From: Salarchaeum sp. JOR-1 | Lineage (GTDB): Archaea > Halobacteriota > Halobacteria > Halobacteriales > Halobacteriaceae | NCBI RefSeq assembly: GCF_007833275.1 | Contig: NZ_CP042241.1 | Coordinates: 1,240,001-1,304,000 of the forward strand | Reading direction: 5' to 3' | Length of the DNA: 64,000 bases | In this document: positions 63,161 to 64,000 of the stretch, piece by piece | How the letters are laid out: each line of letters begins with the position of its first letter | Position numbering within the stretch: the stretch's first letter is position 1 | The notes under the pieces: generated by a model | The model's input: the letters and a program-made list of their open reading frames with translations, nothing else | Database searches by the model: none | What the model was told of the DNA's origin: nothing | Translations under genes and position numbers: made by a program

Positions 63161-64000
63161 CTACAAGCGGACGATGTTCGTGGCGTCGAGGTGGCTCGTT
63201 GCGTTCCGAGTGTCGAAGACGAGTTCTGCCTCGTCGACGATTTGGTTGATGTCGAACGTTGAGTGGTCGGTGATAATGACGACACAGTCTGCGGCCGCGA
63301 GTCGGTTCTGAGTGAGGGGAACGGACTCATGCGTTTTCGTTCCGACGTCGAGGCGGGGCACGTGTGGGTCGTGGTAGTTGACCGTGGCGTCCCAGTTCTC
63401 TAGTTCTGCGATGACGTCAATCGCTGGCGATTCGCGGACGTCGGAGACGTCAGGCTTGTAGGAGGCGCCGGCGACGAGCACGTCCGCATTCGAGAGTGCG
63501 ATGCCGCGATCATTGAGTTGCTTGACGACGCGATCGACGACGTGCTGGGGCATCTCGCGGTTGACCGTGTCTGCGAGGTCGATAAACCGCGTATCGACGC
63601 CGTGTTGGTCGGCCTTCCAGGAGAGGTAGAACGGGTCGATCGGAATGCAGTGGCCGCCCAGTCCCGGCCCTGGATAGAACGGCATGAAGCCGAACGGTTT
63701 CGTTTCCGCTGCTTCGATCGTGTTCCAGATGTCGACGTCGAGTTCATGGGCGATCTGTGCGAGCTCGTTGATGAGGCCGATGTTGACGGCTCGAAACGTG
63801 TTCTCGAGCAGTTTGACGAGTTCGGCCTCGGTTGCCGAGTTGACACGCACGACTTCGTCGAAGACGGGTGCGTAGAGGGCTTCCGCCCGGTCGCCACACG
63901 CATCGGTGACGCCGCCGATGACCTTGGGGATATCCGTCGGCCCGTACTCCTCGTTCCCCGGGTCGATACGCTCCGGGGAGAACGCGAGATACAGATCTTC
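63161..64000 (-). CDS. UDP-sugar dehydrogenase (UDP-HexNAc/UDP-glucose type), N-terminus beyond edge
   Basis: About 280 C-terminal residues are present. The frame is open to the right edge, so the N-terminal NAD-binding domain is outside the window. Visible are the family segment LYLAFSPERIDPGNEEYG, the middle-domain helix EAELVKLLENTFRAVNIGLI, the active-site region (FMPFYPGPGLGGHCIPIDPF, with the catalytic Cys in GGHCIP) and the C-terminal UDP-binding domain (VLVAGASYKPDVSDVRESPA). It resembles WbpA/TviB/WecC enzymes that oxidise UDP-GlcNAc or UDP-ManNAc to the uronic acid; UDP-glucose dehydrogenase is the alternative. With the epimerase next to it, an acidic amino-sugar for the surface glycan is likely. 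Confidence 0.93.
   Translation of the reverse strand, partial: EDLYLAFSPERIDPGNEEYGPTDIPKVIGGVTDACGDRAEALYAPVFDEVVRVNSATEAELVKLLENTFRAVNIGLINELAQIAHELDVDIWNTIEAAETKPFGFMPFYPGPGLGGHCIPIDPFYLSWKADQHGVDTRFIDLADTVNREMPQHVVDRVVKQLNDRGIALSNADVLVAGASYKPDVSDVRESPAIDVIAELENWDATVNYHDPHVPRLDVGTKTHESVPLTQNRLAAADCVVIITDHSTFDINQIVDEAELVFDTRNATSHLDATNIVRL

Overview
The window is from a halophilic archaeon (class Halobacteria). The coding regions are GC-rich, and the predicted proteins are acidic with haloarchaeal hallmarks: a bacterio-opsin-activator type HTH, a PGF-CTERM tail, a surface-glycoprotein type signal peptide, an AglB/STT3-family protein, and several genes with a TATA-like element about 25-30 bases before the start codon (leaderless transcripts). 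I saw no tRNA, rRNA or CRISPR array.

Layout. 1-3.3 kb: decaying genes, namely an edge fragment, a broken REC-PAS-GAF-HTH_10 regulator, and a wHTH-PIN pair whose PIN gene is dead, flanked by a short direct repeat. 3.4-22.1 kb: a block of secreted or surface proteins. It holds one PGF-CTERM protein and five proteins that end in a shared Trp-containing, two-repeat, dockerin-like tail; these carry PPC, Ig-like, PKD, CARDB, thrombospondin-type-3 or metallopeptidase modules. 22.1-26.8 kb: an amino-sugar operon (GlmU-like, a second nucleotidyltransferase, GlmS) with an inverted glmU fragment beside it. 26.8-37.9 kb: a mosaic of a PQQ-propeller pseudogene split by a TnpB element, a hybrid histidine kinase, GlmM, and a nested IS200/IS605-TnpB island. 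37.9-44.6 kb: a UppP-like phosphatase and a 1905-residue surface protein with the same dockerin-like tail. 44.9-54.6 kb: a probable defence island with a membrane protein, a DUF3644 protein, a DUF4365 nuclease-like protein, a decayed IS4-type element, a wHTH regulator, and a five-gene operon carrying diverged Cas7-like and Cas5-like RAMP proteins without Cas10, Cas1/2 or an array. 54.8-64 kb: surface-polysaccharide and glycosylation genes (VanZ, DUF4330, a priming glycosylphosphotransferase, a divergent STT3/AglB, a sugar epimerase and a UDP-sugar dehydrogenase).

How it fits together. GlmS, GlmM and GlmU can make UDP-GlcNAc. The epimerase and dehydrogenase can turn it into other nucleotide sugars, the priming transferase and UppP-like enzyme handle the lipid carrier, and the STT3-like protein could transfer glycan. 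The many Asn/Thr-rich surface proteins in the window are obvious acceptors. The two strongest leads are the RAMP operon, which resembles the derived class 1 CRISPR-like system reported from Halobacteria as HRAMP, and the tail shared by six otherwise unrelated secreted proteins. Several genes carry frameshifts. Most sit beside mobile elements and look like decay, but base-call errors cannot be excluded from the sequence alone.
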